A stretch of DNA of 64,000 bases, from assembly GCF_033568475.1 (NCBI RefSeq), contig NC_133123.1, positions 2,480,001 through 2,544,000 of the forward strand. The letters are read 5' to 3'. Source of the stretch: Henckelia pumila (lineage: Eukaryota > Streptophyta > Magnoliopsida > Lamiales > Gesneriaceae). The notes beneath the pieces were generated by a model that was not told where the DNA came from, made no database searches, and saw only the letters and a program-made list of their open reading frames with translations. Every line of letters begins with the position of its first letter. Positions within the stretch are counted from its first letter, which is position 1. Below, in pieces: positions 12,001 through 21,542 of this stretch. The translations under genes and the position numbers were made by a program.

Positions 12001-13700
12001 CTTCTAAAAATTCATTAGAAATTGCTTGTAAAACAGTTTCTAAACCAATTTCATGAATTCTAATTGTAGGATGCGATGCCAAAAATTTATGATGATCGCA
12101 ACCATCTTGAAGTCACTGAATATGTTGATGATATATATCAGTATTATTGGGTCATGGAGGTTATTTGTTTCCCATCGCCCATCATCTGAATTTGTTAAGA
12201 GTGCTAGTTTCTGTGCATTTTCCAACCTTCATATTAGTTCTCTTATTTGGACTCTTGCCCTTTATTTTTATTGTCGTCTGTGGATTACCCTCTTCAATAT
12301 TCAATTGCAGGGACAGAATCCCTTAATGAAGAATTATATGGAAATTCAAAAGGAGATTACACCACAAATGCGGGGTATACTAATCAATTGGATTATCGAG
12401 GTGCCTCATTCGCTCTTCTTTGTAATCGTTTGGTAGCTTGAGCTGACCGTAAATGATCTCTCTGTGTGCAAACATTTTGGTTGTAGGTTCATATGAAGTT
12501 TGATTTGATGGAGGAAACACTTTTCCTCACGGTTTTGTTGTTAGACCGGTACCTGTCCCTTGAGATCATAAAGAAGAGTGAAATGCAGTTAGTTGGCCTA
12601 ACTGCTCTTTTGTTGGCATCAAAATATGAAGACTTTTGGCATCCTCGGGTAATGATTTTCAAGCATTTAACTCTGAATTCTTGTACAGTGTGCTTTAATA
12701 AGTACTTTATCTGTAATTGTTTGATGTGTTAATCACAGGTCGCTGACTTAATAAGCATCTCAGCAGAAACTTACACTAGAGATCAAATGCTTAAAATGGT
12801 AGTTATATAATTTCTGTTGTCCTTTTTGTGAATGGACTCTTGTGTTCTTTGCTGCAAGAGCATCGGTTGTTGCACTATTCGTTTTTTCATTGCTGAAAGC
12901 ATAACCAGTAAATGATTAATCCATGTCAATATCTCGAGTATAAGTTTACACATCTGAATTGCAGGAGAAGGAAATGTTGCGGAAATTGAAGTTCCGCCTT
13001 AATGAACCAACTCTCTATGTTTTCATGCTAAGATTTATCAGGGCTGCTCAAGCAGATACTAAGGTATGCAACAAAAACTGTTCGATTGTTATGTAATTCA
13101 TAACTGCACAAACTGAAAGTAGAAATTGGAGCTCTTTTATCTAACTATTTGCGAATGCGGGTAATATGATGGACTTTCGAAGTATAATCTACTTTGCTTC
13201 CATGTTGCTGTGGTGCATCTTGAAGTCTCGTGTTAATGTGATCTATCATTTTATCTGTAACTTACCTCTCTCCCAAACTTTGTTTTTCAGTTAAAACATC
13301 TGGCTTTTTACCTCATTGAGATTTGCTTGGTTGAATACGAAGCCTTGGCCTACAAACCTTCAATGTTATGTGCATCGGCCATCTATCTTGCACGATGTAC
13401 AATGGAAATTACTCCACCATGGACTCCGCTTCTAGCAAAACACGCACGCTATGAAGAATCTCAAATCAGGTTTACTTTTGTAGAAATAAGTTCCGCAAGT
13501 TCTATGTTAAATATAGATAAGTTACACTTGTTGAATTCTGCAGGGAGTGCGCAGAGATGATTCTGAAGTTTCACAAAGCTTCCAAAACAAATCTATTGAA
13601 AGTTACTTATGACAAGTATGGAAAGCTTGGCCACGGCAGGGCTGCAAATATAAAGCCTTTGGTGTTGCTCCCTGAATACTGTTCCCACGTGCCCTGCTGA
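6036..13700 (+). CDS. CYCB3;1: B3-type mitotic cyclin, 24 exons
   Basis: Cyclin that activates CDK at G2/M in the nucleus. Exons: 6036-6050, 6466-6523, 6623-6707, 7470-7527, 7664-7712, 7781-7883, 8145-8180, 8363-8417, 8753-8797, 9044-9143, 9230-9311, 9431-9463, 9562-9619, 9715-9763, 9858-9951, 10655-10715, 11735-11980, 12070-12159, 12311-12400, 12487-12648, 12739-12798, 12965-13063, 13291-13469, 13544-13700. Total 2064 nt, 687 residues, every junction in phase with GT..AG ends. Residues 98-106 (RKVLADISN) are a consensus APC/C destruction box. The long basic N-terminal region (to about 420) is low complexity. The cyclin N box begins about 425 with MRGILINWIIEVH at 459 and LLDRYLS, then LASKYEDFWHP; the cyclin C fold follows (YLIEICLVEYEAL, CASAIYLARC). 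SKYEDFWHPRV matches plant CYCB3;1 better than B1/B2. The N-terminal micro-exons are less certain than exons 17-24; a cDNA could alter them. Confidence 0.9.
7074..7112. repeat. Poly-A/GA microsatellite
   Basis: A-run followed by (GA)n, within intron 3 of the cyclin gene. Confidence 0.8.
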
Positions 13701-14274
13701 TTCATTCCATCATGGAATCCTCATAGTTCTGATCTAATATGTTGTAGATGTTAAAGCAACTACATGTTTCATATTTTCCTGTGGATTTCACATTTTTGTT
13801 CAATCCACAAAAGATGTATATTTGATCTTAAGTGTCATCTTTCATTGCCAATATTTCTCGGATATTAAGCTTCTTTGGCTTGGTGCTGCAGAAAATTAAT
13901 CGTGCTATATAGTGAAAATTAATGGATTTTGTGCGCAGACATGGGAAATCTGAAAGTTTTTTATGCTGATAACGAAGGTTTACCCACATACTCTTCTTCC
14001 ACCTCGAAACAAGTAATTAAATGATAGAGTTCAAGTAAAACTAGTAGGCGGATCGAGCTACTCAAAATTAAGAACTGAATTTTCTGTTTGGACTTTCAAT
14101 AAATATATAATTGTCATGTGATATATTACATCTACACTGTATTTAGAGTACATGGACTACACAATCTCCCAAATTCTCTGCATTCCGCCATTCCCCATCC
14201 ACTTAGAGCCTTATTCGTTCAGTACATGACCGTATATCTTCAGGTGTACATAAGAAAGTGGAAGTATCCAAACT
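13701..14274. other. Convergent 3' flanks of cyclin B3 and the DUF2358 gene
   Basis: Both genes end toward this interval, which should hold their 3' UTRs and poly(A) sites. No further gene seen. Confidence 0.6.
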
Positions 14275-15255
14275 CTATGAACAAATAGCTAAGCAATCCT
14301 GAGAAATCATCAAACTACTGTGATCCAAAGTCTCTTTTACTGCCTTGTAGAACTCTACCCAAGTGCACGAATGAGCATCTGCAGGACTCCACAAAAATGT
14401 GGGATTCGGGCTAGCAGGGCAAGCAGCGACCAAGTCCATAACAGAGGCTGCAGGTCTCAATTGCTGAGGAAAATTGAATGCCAGGTTATCGACTTTGTGT
14501 TCGTAAATTTTCCCATTTCTATCTAATTTATAGCGTGACGTGCCTTGAAACTGCCCTTTTGCTTCCCAAGGAACTCGAGGGACACCCTTCAAGTTCCATC
14601 TAATCAGAATCACGTTCTCAGAGGGCTGCCAAATTCTCAAAACATCCAATGATATCTCCCGGAACAAAATTTTACCATGAAATCTCAATGCCCAGAATAT
14701 CAACTTGTACTTATCGATTCCAGTAAATGTGTTCAAAGGGTCCTTGAATGTTATATCATCCCTGCCAAGTTATCCAATAAAAATATATAAATAACCCCAA
14801 ATGCTTGCTCATATATTCTACAAAGTAGCGGGGGGATTCATTCAGCATGACAAACACGTGAAGGCAACTGAACAAGGTAAACACATAATAAAAATTTTGA
14901 AAAGTTCACCTGAAAAACCTTAGAACAGACATGTTCAGCAGAAAGGGTACCTGTAAATGTCATAATTGAGGTCTTTGGCAAAGATGACCGGGAGGTCTTC
15001 ACGGAGAGTCCGCACAGCTGAACCTAAATTGACGTAAAAATCATTTCTTTCGTCCTGCTTCTTATCCTGCACACCTTGGGTCCGGTTAAGCTGCGCCAAA
15101 CCACGCGGCGGGGGAGGCTCGAGCTTGGTCTGAGGTGAAGCAGTAGAAATTGCAACTGATGAAAGAGTTGAGGATGTTTGGTGAAGAACAATGGCGGAGG
15201 GTTTGTCTTTGGGTTGAAGAAGAGTCGGAGAAAGATTTGGCAGAATATAGGCCAT
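14275..15255 (-). CDS. DUF2358 (SnoaL/NTF2-like fold) plastid-type protein, 2 exons
   Basis: Exons 15255-14951 and 14761-14275, 792 nt, 263 residues; the splice falls in an Arg codon (ATTTACAG/GTACCC .. CAG/GGATGAT). Residues 1 to about 60 are rich in Ser, Thr and Pro with few acidic residues, like a chloroplast transit peptide. The conserved domain runs from about 70 (LREDLPVIFAKDLNYDIYR) through DPLNTFTGIDKYK, FWALRFHG and RWNLKGVPRVPWEAKG to YEHKVDNLAFNFP. I recognise this as the plant/cyanobacterial DUF2358 family. Its biochemical role is not established, and the SnoaL-like alpha+beta fold is only the general assignment. The C-terminal tail (about 200-263) includes TFLWSP and is family-typical. 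The gene is intact and of normal length, and it converges with cyclin B3. Confidence 0.9.
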
Positions 15256-17560
15256 TTATTTTCTTGGGTCGCAATTCTAAACGACTGCTTGAATTATTAT
15301 TAGTTCAATATATGTATATCTCTCTCTGTGTGTTTCTTTGAATTTTTTAGTGGTTTTGATTCTTATGAATGAGGACATTATTTCAGCTTATATACGAGTA
15401 CCAGACAATTTTTCGATATTTTCTAGTTTTCACATAGATATATTAACTAATATCATTTCTTGTCTCGCACGAATAAAATTATAGAGTAAAATATTTTGGG
15501 GTGTGGTTAATCTTGGATAACTCGATTTATATTTATAAAAAAAAAGTAATATTTTAAACATAAAATAATATTTTATTTTAGAATTAAAAATATATCTTGT
15601 AAAATTGACAAGCGAAACTACGCACGAGAATTTTTCTATTAAAAATTGACCGAAAATTTTGAGTTAAGGTGACTAAAAATAATTAAAGATGACTTATTAC
15701 TTACAGGGTATTTGGTATGACAAACAAATACTTGGATAGGTGGCGTAACCGCAATCCCTCGTTTTTTTGTCTGTTTGTTTAAAAGAAATATCAATTCCGA
15801 AGGCTCTTCCCAACTCCAAGTAGAAAATATTAGTTCGTTAGCAATTAATCGGATGCTCCCTCTCGCCGAATATGCTCATGAGTCATGATTTTGGTGTCTT
15901 TGGGTGAATTTTAGGCCGTTGGTAGGATATCAATTTTCAACAATTTTACAAAACGAGAATCTCTCATTTTTTTAAGTCTAACCATCTAAATCAAAATCAT
16001 AGTTAAATTTAACAATCTGACCTTTTTTTCATATATAATATAATATAATATTTATACACCTCCATGCCACAAGCTTTCCAAAAGTATCTCAATATGATGG
16101 ACACCGATCTGCTGTTTAAAAACACCACCACCGTGTTGAGTAGTAAAATGACATCGTTTCAGGATTTTTTTTTCTATCGTGCTGTTATTTTTAGATGGGG
16201 TAAGCACATTCTCATTTTAATATCCGGGCTTTGCATTTATGGGCCTTCGACAATCGTCGCTGCAAGCCTGCAATCCACAGATACTTGGAGAGATAAAAAG
16301 CCCACCGAGTTTCTACAGCCATTTCGAAATTTTCGCTGCCAGGATTTTTTTATTAGATTATTATTGGGCCCATTATTATTTATATCCAGAAATAAAATAT
16401 TTTTCACCTTTTCTATAGTCTGATTTAAAAATAATAATAATAATAATAATAATAAAAATCCAATATGATGAGATGTGGATTTGAATGTAGGCGCATCTGA
16501 ATGCATCAGCTTCAGCGATGGGAAGCCAGTGCCAGAATCTCAGCACCCAATCTCTTTCGGCAACGTAAAGCGCTGAAAACACCATTGCTAAATCTAGTGC
16601 ATCAGTGACTCTAATTTGTTGCCTTCTTTTTCCTTTTTACCACTTAAAAAAAAAGTTCATTGAAATCGAAACTATAAAATTAAAAGAAACCAACGAAGCC
16701 GAAAAACATCGATGCCTCTTCCGTATCAAAAATATTATCAACTTTTTCCTGAAATTTGGGAGACCTCAGAAGCTTGGCAAATCTTTTGAAAAGATCTTCA
16801 GATCAATGGTTGCGCTCTCACTGTGTGTGACTGCGCGCTTTCTGAAGAGAGAGCCAACGCCATTTATGTCACAGCCATGGTTTGAGATATGTATATATAT
16901 ATATCCAAAATATGGTCGCAACAAAACCCTAGCTTCTGCATTTACAGTGATGCCCCTGAACTAGCCACTAATATTAATTCTATTCTTCTTTGTGGGCCGA
17001 ATGATTCAGCCCACTCCACAAACTTGAGCTCAGTGGTACAATATTATGAATGATATTTGGTCTTGTATGGGCTTCAAAAAAAAAAGGTCTTTTATGAGAT
17101 AATCGTTGAGTTTCAAATTTTCTTTCAATGAATTTGGACTTAATTTAAGGGTAATCCCAAATTTTAGACACATTTCTTTTTATTTACTTTTGCCCTCTAT
17201 ATATTCCAATTAATTAACATCTTATTTCTCGACCTGTTTAAGCAACAATATGGTGTCAGCACGTAGGAGAATAATAATAACACATCATGTGTTGCAAAAA
17301 TAATTATATCATGAGCACTGAGTAATTTTTAAATTCTTGCTGACACAAAAATTATGTGTAATTAAAATTAAAAACCTACATATATTGTTTAAAAACAAAA
17401 AAAAAAACCCAGAATTATATAAAGACTTGGCTAGAATTCTAAAAAAATGAACAATGATCAGCGTATAATTTGTATCTCTCTATATACCAATGAATTTTAG
17501 ATTTTAGGATTAAACGTTTTATTTTTCATTTGATGCATGTGCCATCATATGAATTATAAT
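15256..17560. other. Intergenic DNA without a confident gene
   Basis: Upstream of the DUF2358 gene. Contains a (TAA)n run at about 16430-16456, several GGCCCA/TGGGCC motifs (16240, 16367, 16995-17015) and a telo-box AAACCCTAG near 16924. These resemble plant promoter elements, but no intact gene follows on either strand. The best candidate remnant is listed at 16376-16799. Confidence 0.5.
16376..16799 (-). pseudogene. Possible coding remnant, unrecognised
   Basis: Two minus-strand stretches look more protein-like than background. 16799-16680 reads EDLFKRFAKLLRSPKFQEKV and onward to a TAA. 16585-16376 begins MVFSALYVAERDWVLRFWHW and runs into low complexity at the TAA microsatellite. I cannot assign a family. 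No splice pair convincingly joins them, and the first has an in-frame stop just upstream. They could be a decayed gene or chance. Confidence 0.2.
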
Positions 17561-17843
17561 AGTGGTGTCAAAATGGGTTGGTCCGTCCCGCCATCTACAA
17601 TAAATAGGTTGGATTTGTGTTTTTTTAACCCGTCTAAAAGATGGGTGTGGTCGGTTGCGGGTTGGCACGCCAAAACCCGCCAAATTACATGTGGATCACT
17701 ATATTGACCCGTTCTTCCACCTAAAATGAGATGAGTTGGGTTGGATTTATGTTTTCTCATCCTGTCTAAATGGTTTTTCAACCCGCCTCGTTTGGTGGTG
17801 GGTTGTGGGCTGTTCTGCCTTGCTGATCCGTTTTAACACCTCT
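17561..17843. mobile_element. hAT-like MITE
   Basis: Ends are inverted: AGTGGTGTCAAAATGGGT at 17561 against the reverse complement AGAGGTGTTAAAACGGAT at the right end (17843). The interior is rich in gggttgg/aacccg words, and there is no ORF with function. The AGTGGTGTCAAAA terminus resembles plant hAT MITEs. I could not find a clear 8-bp duplication, so the borders may be off by a few bases. Confidence 0.55.
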
Positions 17844-17989
17844 TGTTCATATCATGGAAAAAAAAACGAAACAAAAAAAAAAAACATACGCATAACTCGG
17901 AAATTAATTTATTAATTGATAGCAATCCAAGAGCTCTATGTTGGGCTGGCTGTTTAATTCTTACATAATAATAATTAATGGATTATAAA

Positions 17990-18418
17990 TTAATTTCCAA
18001 TAACATCGTGATCATGAATGGTTGATGAATCCGCGGCAGCGCATGGCATTTTGCACCAACATCGTAGGAGGAAACAATGTCCAAACACGAAATGTTCGCT
18101 TTTACAAGCAATACTGCAGGCCAGCCAGGCCACATGACTCAAACACGGCCCTTTAAACGTCTTGCTCAGTACTGGTTCGCAAATCGTACCCGTGCCCATT
18201 GCCTCATCTGCAATAAACAATATTCATACCAAATTAATTAATTAGTCCGTGCATGGCCCTTATCTCCAAATTCATCAAATTTCGATTTGGCTTTGGCACA
18301 TCTCATCCTCTAATAAATTTTAAAAAAAAACGCATATAATAGATAATCTTATATAATGTTTACCGTAGAAAGAAGTGAAGATCAATAAAAGCAAGAAATA
18401 AAGTTTGGTATTGACCAT
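17990..18418 (-). CDS. Plant defensin, secreted, 2 exons
   Basis: Small secreted cysteine-rich defence-type peptide. Exon 1 18418-18364 (MVNTKLYFLLLLIFTSFY) is a typical signal peptide; exon 2 18207-17990 carries the mature peptide. 273 nt, 90 residues, with the single intron after the signal peptide as in plant defensins. The mature part has eight cysteines in the defensin order: C..(FKGPC)..CSIAC (CxxxC)..GHC (GxC)..RCWC (CxC)..KMPC. A Glu precedes GHC, as in the family (KSEHF). After the last Cys comes an unusual tail of 17 residues (AAADSSTIHDHDVIGN-like, His/Asp-rich). Target (fungal membrane, channel or enzyme) is unknown. TATAAATA lies 54 bp upstream. A broken paralogue sits at 25750-26012. 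Confidence 0.88.
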
Positions 18419-18471
18419 CGTCATCTTGTGTATGTATTTGTGCTCTTTCTGCAGGTTTGGGGTCGATTGGG

Positions 18472-18479
18472 TATTTATA
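18472..18479 (-). promoter_or_regulatory. TATA box of the defensin gene
   Basis: TATAAATA on the minus strand, 54-61 bp before the ATG at 18418. The same motif and its surroundings recur upstream of the broken copy near 26609. Confidence 0.6.
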
Positions 18480-19079
18480 CTTATAACTCTACAAGAAATG
18501 GGTTTGAGCAAAATAAATGCTACTTTAACTTTTATGAACTGTGAATTCGATAGCAATAATATTTATATGATTTTCATTTTCAATTTATGTTTTACTTTTT
18601 GGATGCATTGATGATATCATTGAAAATGTAAAAATTTCACCCTACATGTACATCCACCTCTTTAACTGTTCATCTAAGTGTAAAAATTTATCAATATATG
18701 TATTGATAATGGACCTCGTCTGTATTGATAAAATTTGCACCTTTAATGTTCTTTGGGGGAGTGTCTATACATGTAAAATCTAATTTATCGAAAAATGTTA
18801 TATGTATATACGGAGGATTATACAGATTACAAATCATTCACTTTGAGATTATAAAATTATTGCTTTGAGAGGATTTCAATTTTTATGTGGTTGCTTTTCC
18901 GTGCAATGTTAAAGTGGCATTATTGTATGTTGATCGAGCATAAAATAAATTTTATTATAAGAATGCAATTAAGATATTTTATTTTTTTGAAAGCCAATTA
19001 ATATATTTTATAATCTATCGAAAATAAGAATGTGAAAAGCGCATTAAGAGAATACAAATTTTGTAGATAATATCATATA
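18480..19079. repeat. Defensin 5' flank, left copy of a tandem duplication
   Basis: No gene. This flank is duplicated in diverged form at 26580-27199, continuing after the Gypsy insertion at 44714-44900. Shared words include ttcattttcaattt, ttgatcgagcataaaa/ttgattgagcataaaa, gaatgtgaaaagcgcattaa and tacaaattttgtagataata. The Copia element interrupts this copy at 19079; it resumes at 25490 (cttttgcaaaagatttaata). Confidence 0.7.
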
Positions 19080-19361
19080 TGTTGAAAATATATATAAATA
19101 TATATTATTATTTATTGTTGAATGTTGAAGGTTGAAAGTTGAAAATTGAGTTGTAAAATATTAAAAATTAGTGTGTGATGATGTAATTAATGATGTATTA
19201 ATTTTTGACTAATCTCCAATTGAGATCTATAAATAGGTCTCTCCATTTGTGTAGAAAAACACAATTGTGAAGAGAGAAAAATTTTATAAAGTGTAGAATT
19301 TGATAAATTTTGAGTTTTTGAGTTTTTACTATTTACCGTAAATTTTTATTTTTTCACAACA
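19080..19361 (+). repeat. Copia 5' LTR
   Basis: Starts TGTTGAAAAT and ends TCACAACA. TATAAATA at 19228-19235 is the likely promoter. The primer-binding region (cgttatcagcacgatcgctc) begins at 19362. Confidence 0.95.
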
Positions 19362-19626
19362 CGTTATCAGCACGATCGCTCGAAGGTTCTCTATATTTTC
19401 CGACGCTCCAAAATACAAGAAGAAGTCAAAAATATTCAACAAGTAAGAATTTTTATTTTACTGTTTATATATTTTTATTGTGTATATATTAATATATAAT
19501 ATCATGTTATGAAAAAAATAAGTTTTTTTTCAAAACTTGTTATAAATCCTGGGAGGATGTTAAGACGACATCCCACACTCCCGGTAAGGGATACGACAAG
19601 TATAAAAGCCTCTAAGGTTTTTAAAC

Positions 19627-19950
19627 AATAACGTGATATATATTTATTATGTATATATATTAACTATATTAATATATAATTTCATGTTATTATATAAAAG
19701 GTTGTCTATGACACTGACCTTATAATAACGTGATATGATATATATTATTGTGTATTTATATACTAACCATATTTGTATAATCTCATGTTATTATATAAAA
19801 GGTTGTCTACGACACCGATCTTATAATAATGTGATATGATATACTATACCTGACTTTATACTAACTATATTGATATAATTTCACAACATTATATAAAAGG
19901 CTGTCTACGACACTGACCTTATAATAATGTGATATGATATACATAATTAT
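19627..19950 (+). repeat. Three ~98-bp tandem repeats in the Copia leader
   Basis: Units start at 19627, 19724 and 19825, with a partial fourth at 19923 (periods 97, 101, 98). Each begins aataa(c/t)gtgatat and contains ttatataaaaggttgtct followed by acgacac-gacctta. Confidence 0.85.
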
Positions 19951-20031
19951 TTAATTATGATTATCATTATATGCATTACATGATTATCACGAATTTTTAT
20001 TCAACACATACTCAATTTTTTCTTTACCCCC

Positions 20032-20078
20032 AACGGTCACAAACGGTAACAAAACGGCTAGTTTTTGCCCTATAAATA
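20032..20078 (+). promoter_or_regulatory. Promoter-like segment inside the Copia leader
   Basis: Three AACGG motifs (20032-20036, 20042-20046, 20053-20057) are followed by TATAAATA at 20071-20078 and a CT/CA-rich stretch like a plant 5' UTR. This is about 700 bp inside the element and separate from the LTR TATA box. Function is inferred from motif order only. Confidence 0.35.
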
Positions 20079-20155
20079 TGTTCACTCAAACTCATTTTCA
20101 ATCACACCAAATTCATTCTTTCTCTCAAAATATTTTATCCTCGGTTTTTTCGAAG

Positions 20156-20329
20156 ATGGAGATGATGACATTTATAAGGATATTTTTCATAACGACTATG
20201 ATCATCATGCTCACGAGTCTTTTACTCACCAGCGATTTTCCAACACATATTTTTTCTCTATTTGTATACGCACTTGTAATTTACGTTCTTCCATTATTTT
20301 GTATTGTCATATTTATGGAAATTAACTAA
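20156..20329 (+). CDS. Small hydrophobic ORF upstream of Copia gag
   Basis: A 57-codon frame starting MEMMTFIRIFFITTM and ending FCIVIFMEIN. It has two strongly hydrophobic segments (about residues 6-25 and 33-54) split by TSDFPTH, so it would be a two-helix membrane peptide if translated. It follows the promoter-like segment at 20032-20078 and ends 30 bp before the gag ATG. It is not a known Copia protein that I can name. AU-rich sequence can give hydrophobic codons by chance, so coding status is uncertain. Confidence 0.3.
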   Translation: MEMMTFIRIFFITTMIIMLTSLLLTSDFPTHIFSLFVYALVIYVLPLFCIVIFMEIN

Positions 20330-20359
20330 TAAAATGCATTGTTATTTTCTAGTACCACC

Positions 20360-21400
20360 ATGTCGAACTTGGCGAAACTCGAATTCATTGCACTTGATAT
20401 AACCGGAAAGAATTATATGCCATGGACCCTCGATGTAGAAATGCATCTCGAGTCATTGGGTCTTAACGAAACTATCAAAGAAAATAACATATCATCCTCA
20501 CAAGATAAAGCAAAAGCGATGATATTTTTACGCAGACATCTTGATGAGGGGTTGAAATGTGAATATTTGACCGAAAAAGACCCAATGATTTTGTGGAAAG
20601 GGTTAAAAGAACGTTTTGAGCATATACGGGAAGTTATACTTCCGACCGCACGAGATGAATGGAATACTTTAAGATTCCAAGATTTTAAAAAGGTGAGTGA
20701 TTATAATTCTGCGATGTATCGAATTGTCTCACAGCTGAAATTTTGTGGGCATAATATTACTGAGATGGAAATGCTTGAAAAGACATTTTCCACATTCCAC
20801 GCATCAAATATAACTCTACAACAGCAATATAGAGTGCGTGGATTTTCAAGATACTCAGAACTCATCGCATGTTTACTCGTGGCGGAAAAAAATAATGAAT
20901 TGCTCATGAGAAATCATCAGTCCAGACCTACTGGTTCAACGGCATTTCCTGAAGCAAATGTCGTAAGTAAAAATGAAAACCAAAATCAAAGATATAGACA
21001 AGATTTTGGTCGAGGTCGTGGACGAGGACGTGGGCGTGGACGTGGGCGTAGAAATGATCGCGGTCGTGGTCGAGGCCGTGGATTTGAAAATAAAAGAGAT
21101 AGTTATTTCAATAACTCATCTCAAAGGAACGTCACGAACCACCCACAAAAGAGGCAGCATGATAATACGGGTGAAAATGAAAATCATCCAAAAAGAACTG
21201 AGAGTGTTTGTTATAGATGTGGCACTCCAGGACATTGGTCAAGAACTTGTCGAGCCCCTGAGCATCTGTGTAAGCTCTATAAAGATTCAATAAAGGGGAA
21301 AGAAAAAGAGACCAATTTTACTGAAAACATTGACCATGCAAGTGGTTCAATGAATTTAGATGCTGCCTACTTTTTGAATGATTTCGAAGATATTGATTAA
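20360..21400 (+). CDS. gag: Copia gag (nucleocapsid/capsid) protein
   Basis: 346 codons from MSNLAKLEFIALDITGKNY; this start matches the usual N terminus of this gag family better than the ATG seven codons upstream. The capsid-like region (about 1-200, UBN2/retrotran_gag type) includes WKGLKERFEH, LQDF/FQDFKKVSDYNSA and LLVAEKNNELLM. A basic RG-repeat tract follows (about 220-250: RGRGRGRGRGR). A CCHC zinc knuckle CYRCGTPGHWSRTC (about 290) should bind element RNA. The frame is open and ends with TAA, separated from pol by about 140 bp. This separate gag frame implies either a second translation start or a spliced/less efficient route to pol. Confidence 0.92.
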   Translation: MSNLAKLEFIALDITGKNYMPWTLDVEMHLESLGLNETIKENNISSSQDKAKAMIFLRRHLDEGLKCEYLTEKDPMILWKGLKERFEHIREVILPTARDEWNTLRFQDFKKVSDYNSAMYRIVSQLKFCGHNITEMEMLEKTFSTFHASNITLQQQYRVRGFSRYSELIACLLVAEKNNELLMRNHQSRPTGSTAFPEANVVSKNENQNQRYRQDFGRGRGRGRGRGRGRRNDRGRGRGRGFENKRDSYFNNSSQRNVTNHPQKRQHDNTGENENHPKRTESVCYRCGTPGHWSRTCRAPEHLCKLYKDSIKGKEKETNFTENIDHASGSMNLDAAYFLNDFEDID

Positions 21401-21542
21401 ATGTACTGGTGGGAAAAGAATGTAACAATGTAATTTTTATATTGTAAAACATATTATATTTTGCATGTATTGTTTTATTCTGAAATTAAATTGTAACATA
21501 TTATAATTTGCATGTATCTTTCTTAATTCATTTTATTGCATA

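Noticed and set aside
16376-16799. A confident gene on the minus strand
   Set aside because: Protein-like stretches and promoter-like motifs are present, but there is no continuous frame, convincing splice pair or family match; kept only as a low-confidence remnant.
20973-21293. Overlapping 106-codon frame in gag
   Set aside because: It is the shifted reading of the RG-repeat coding tract.
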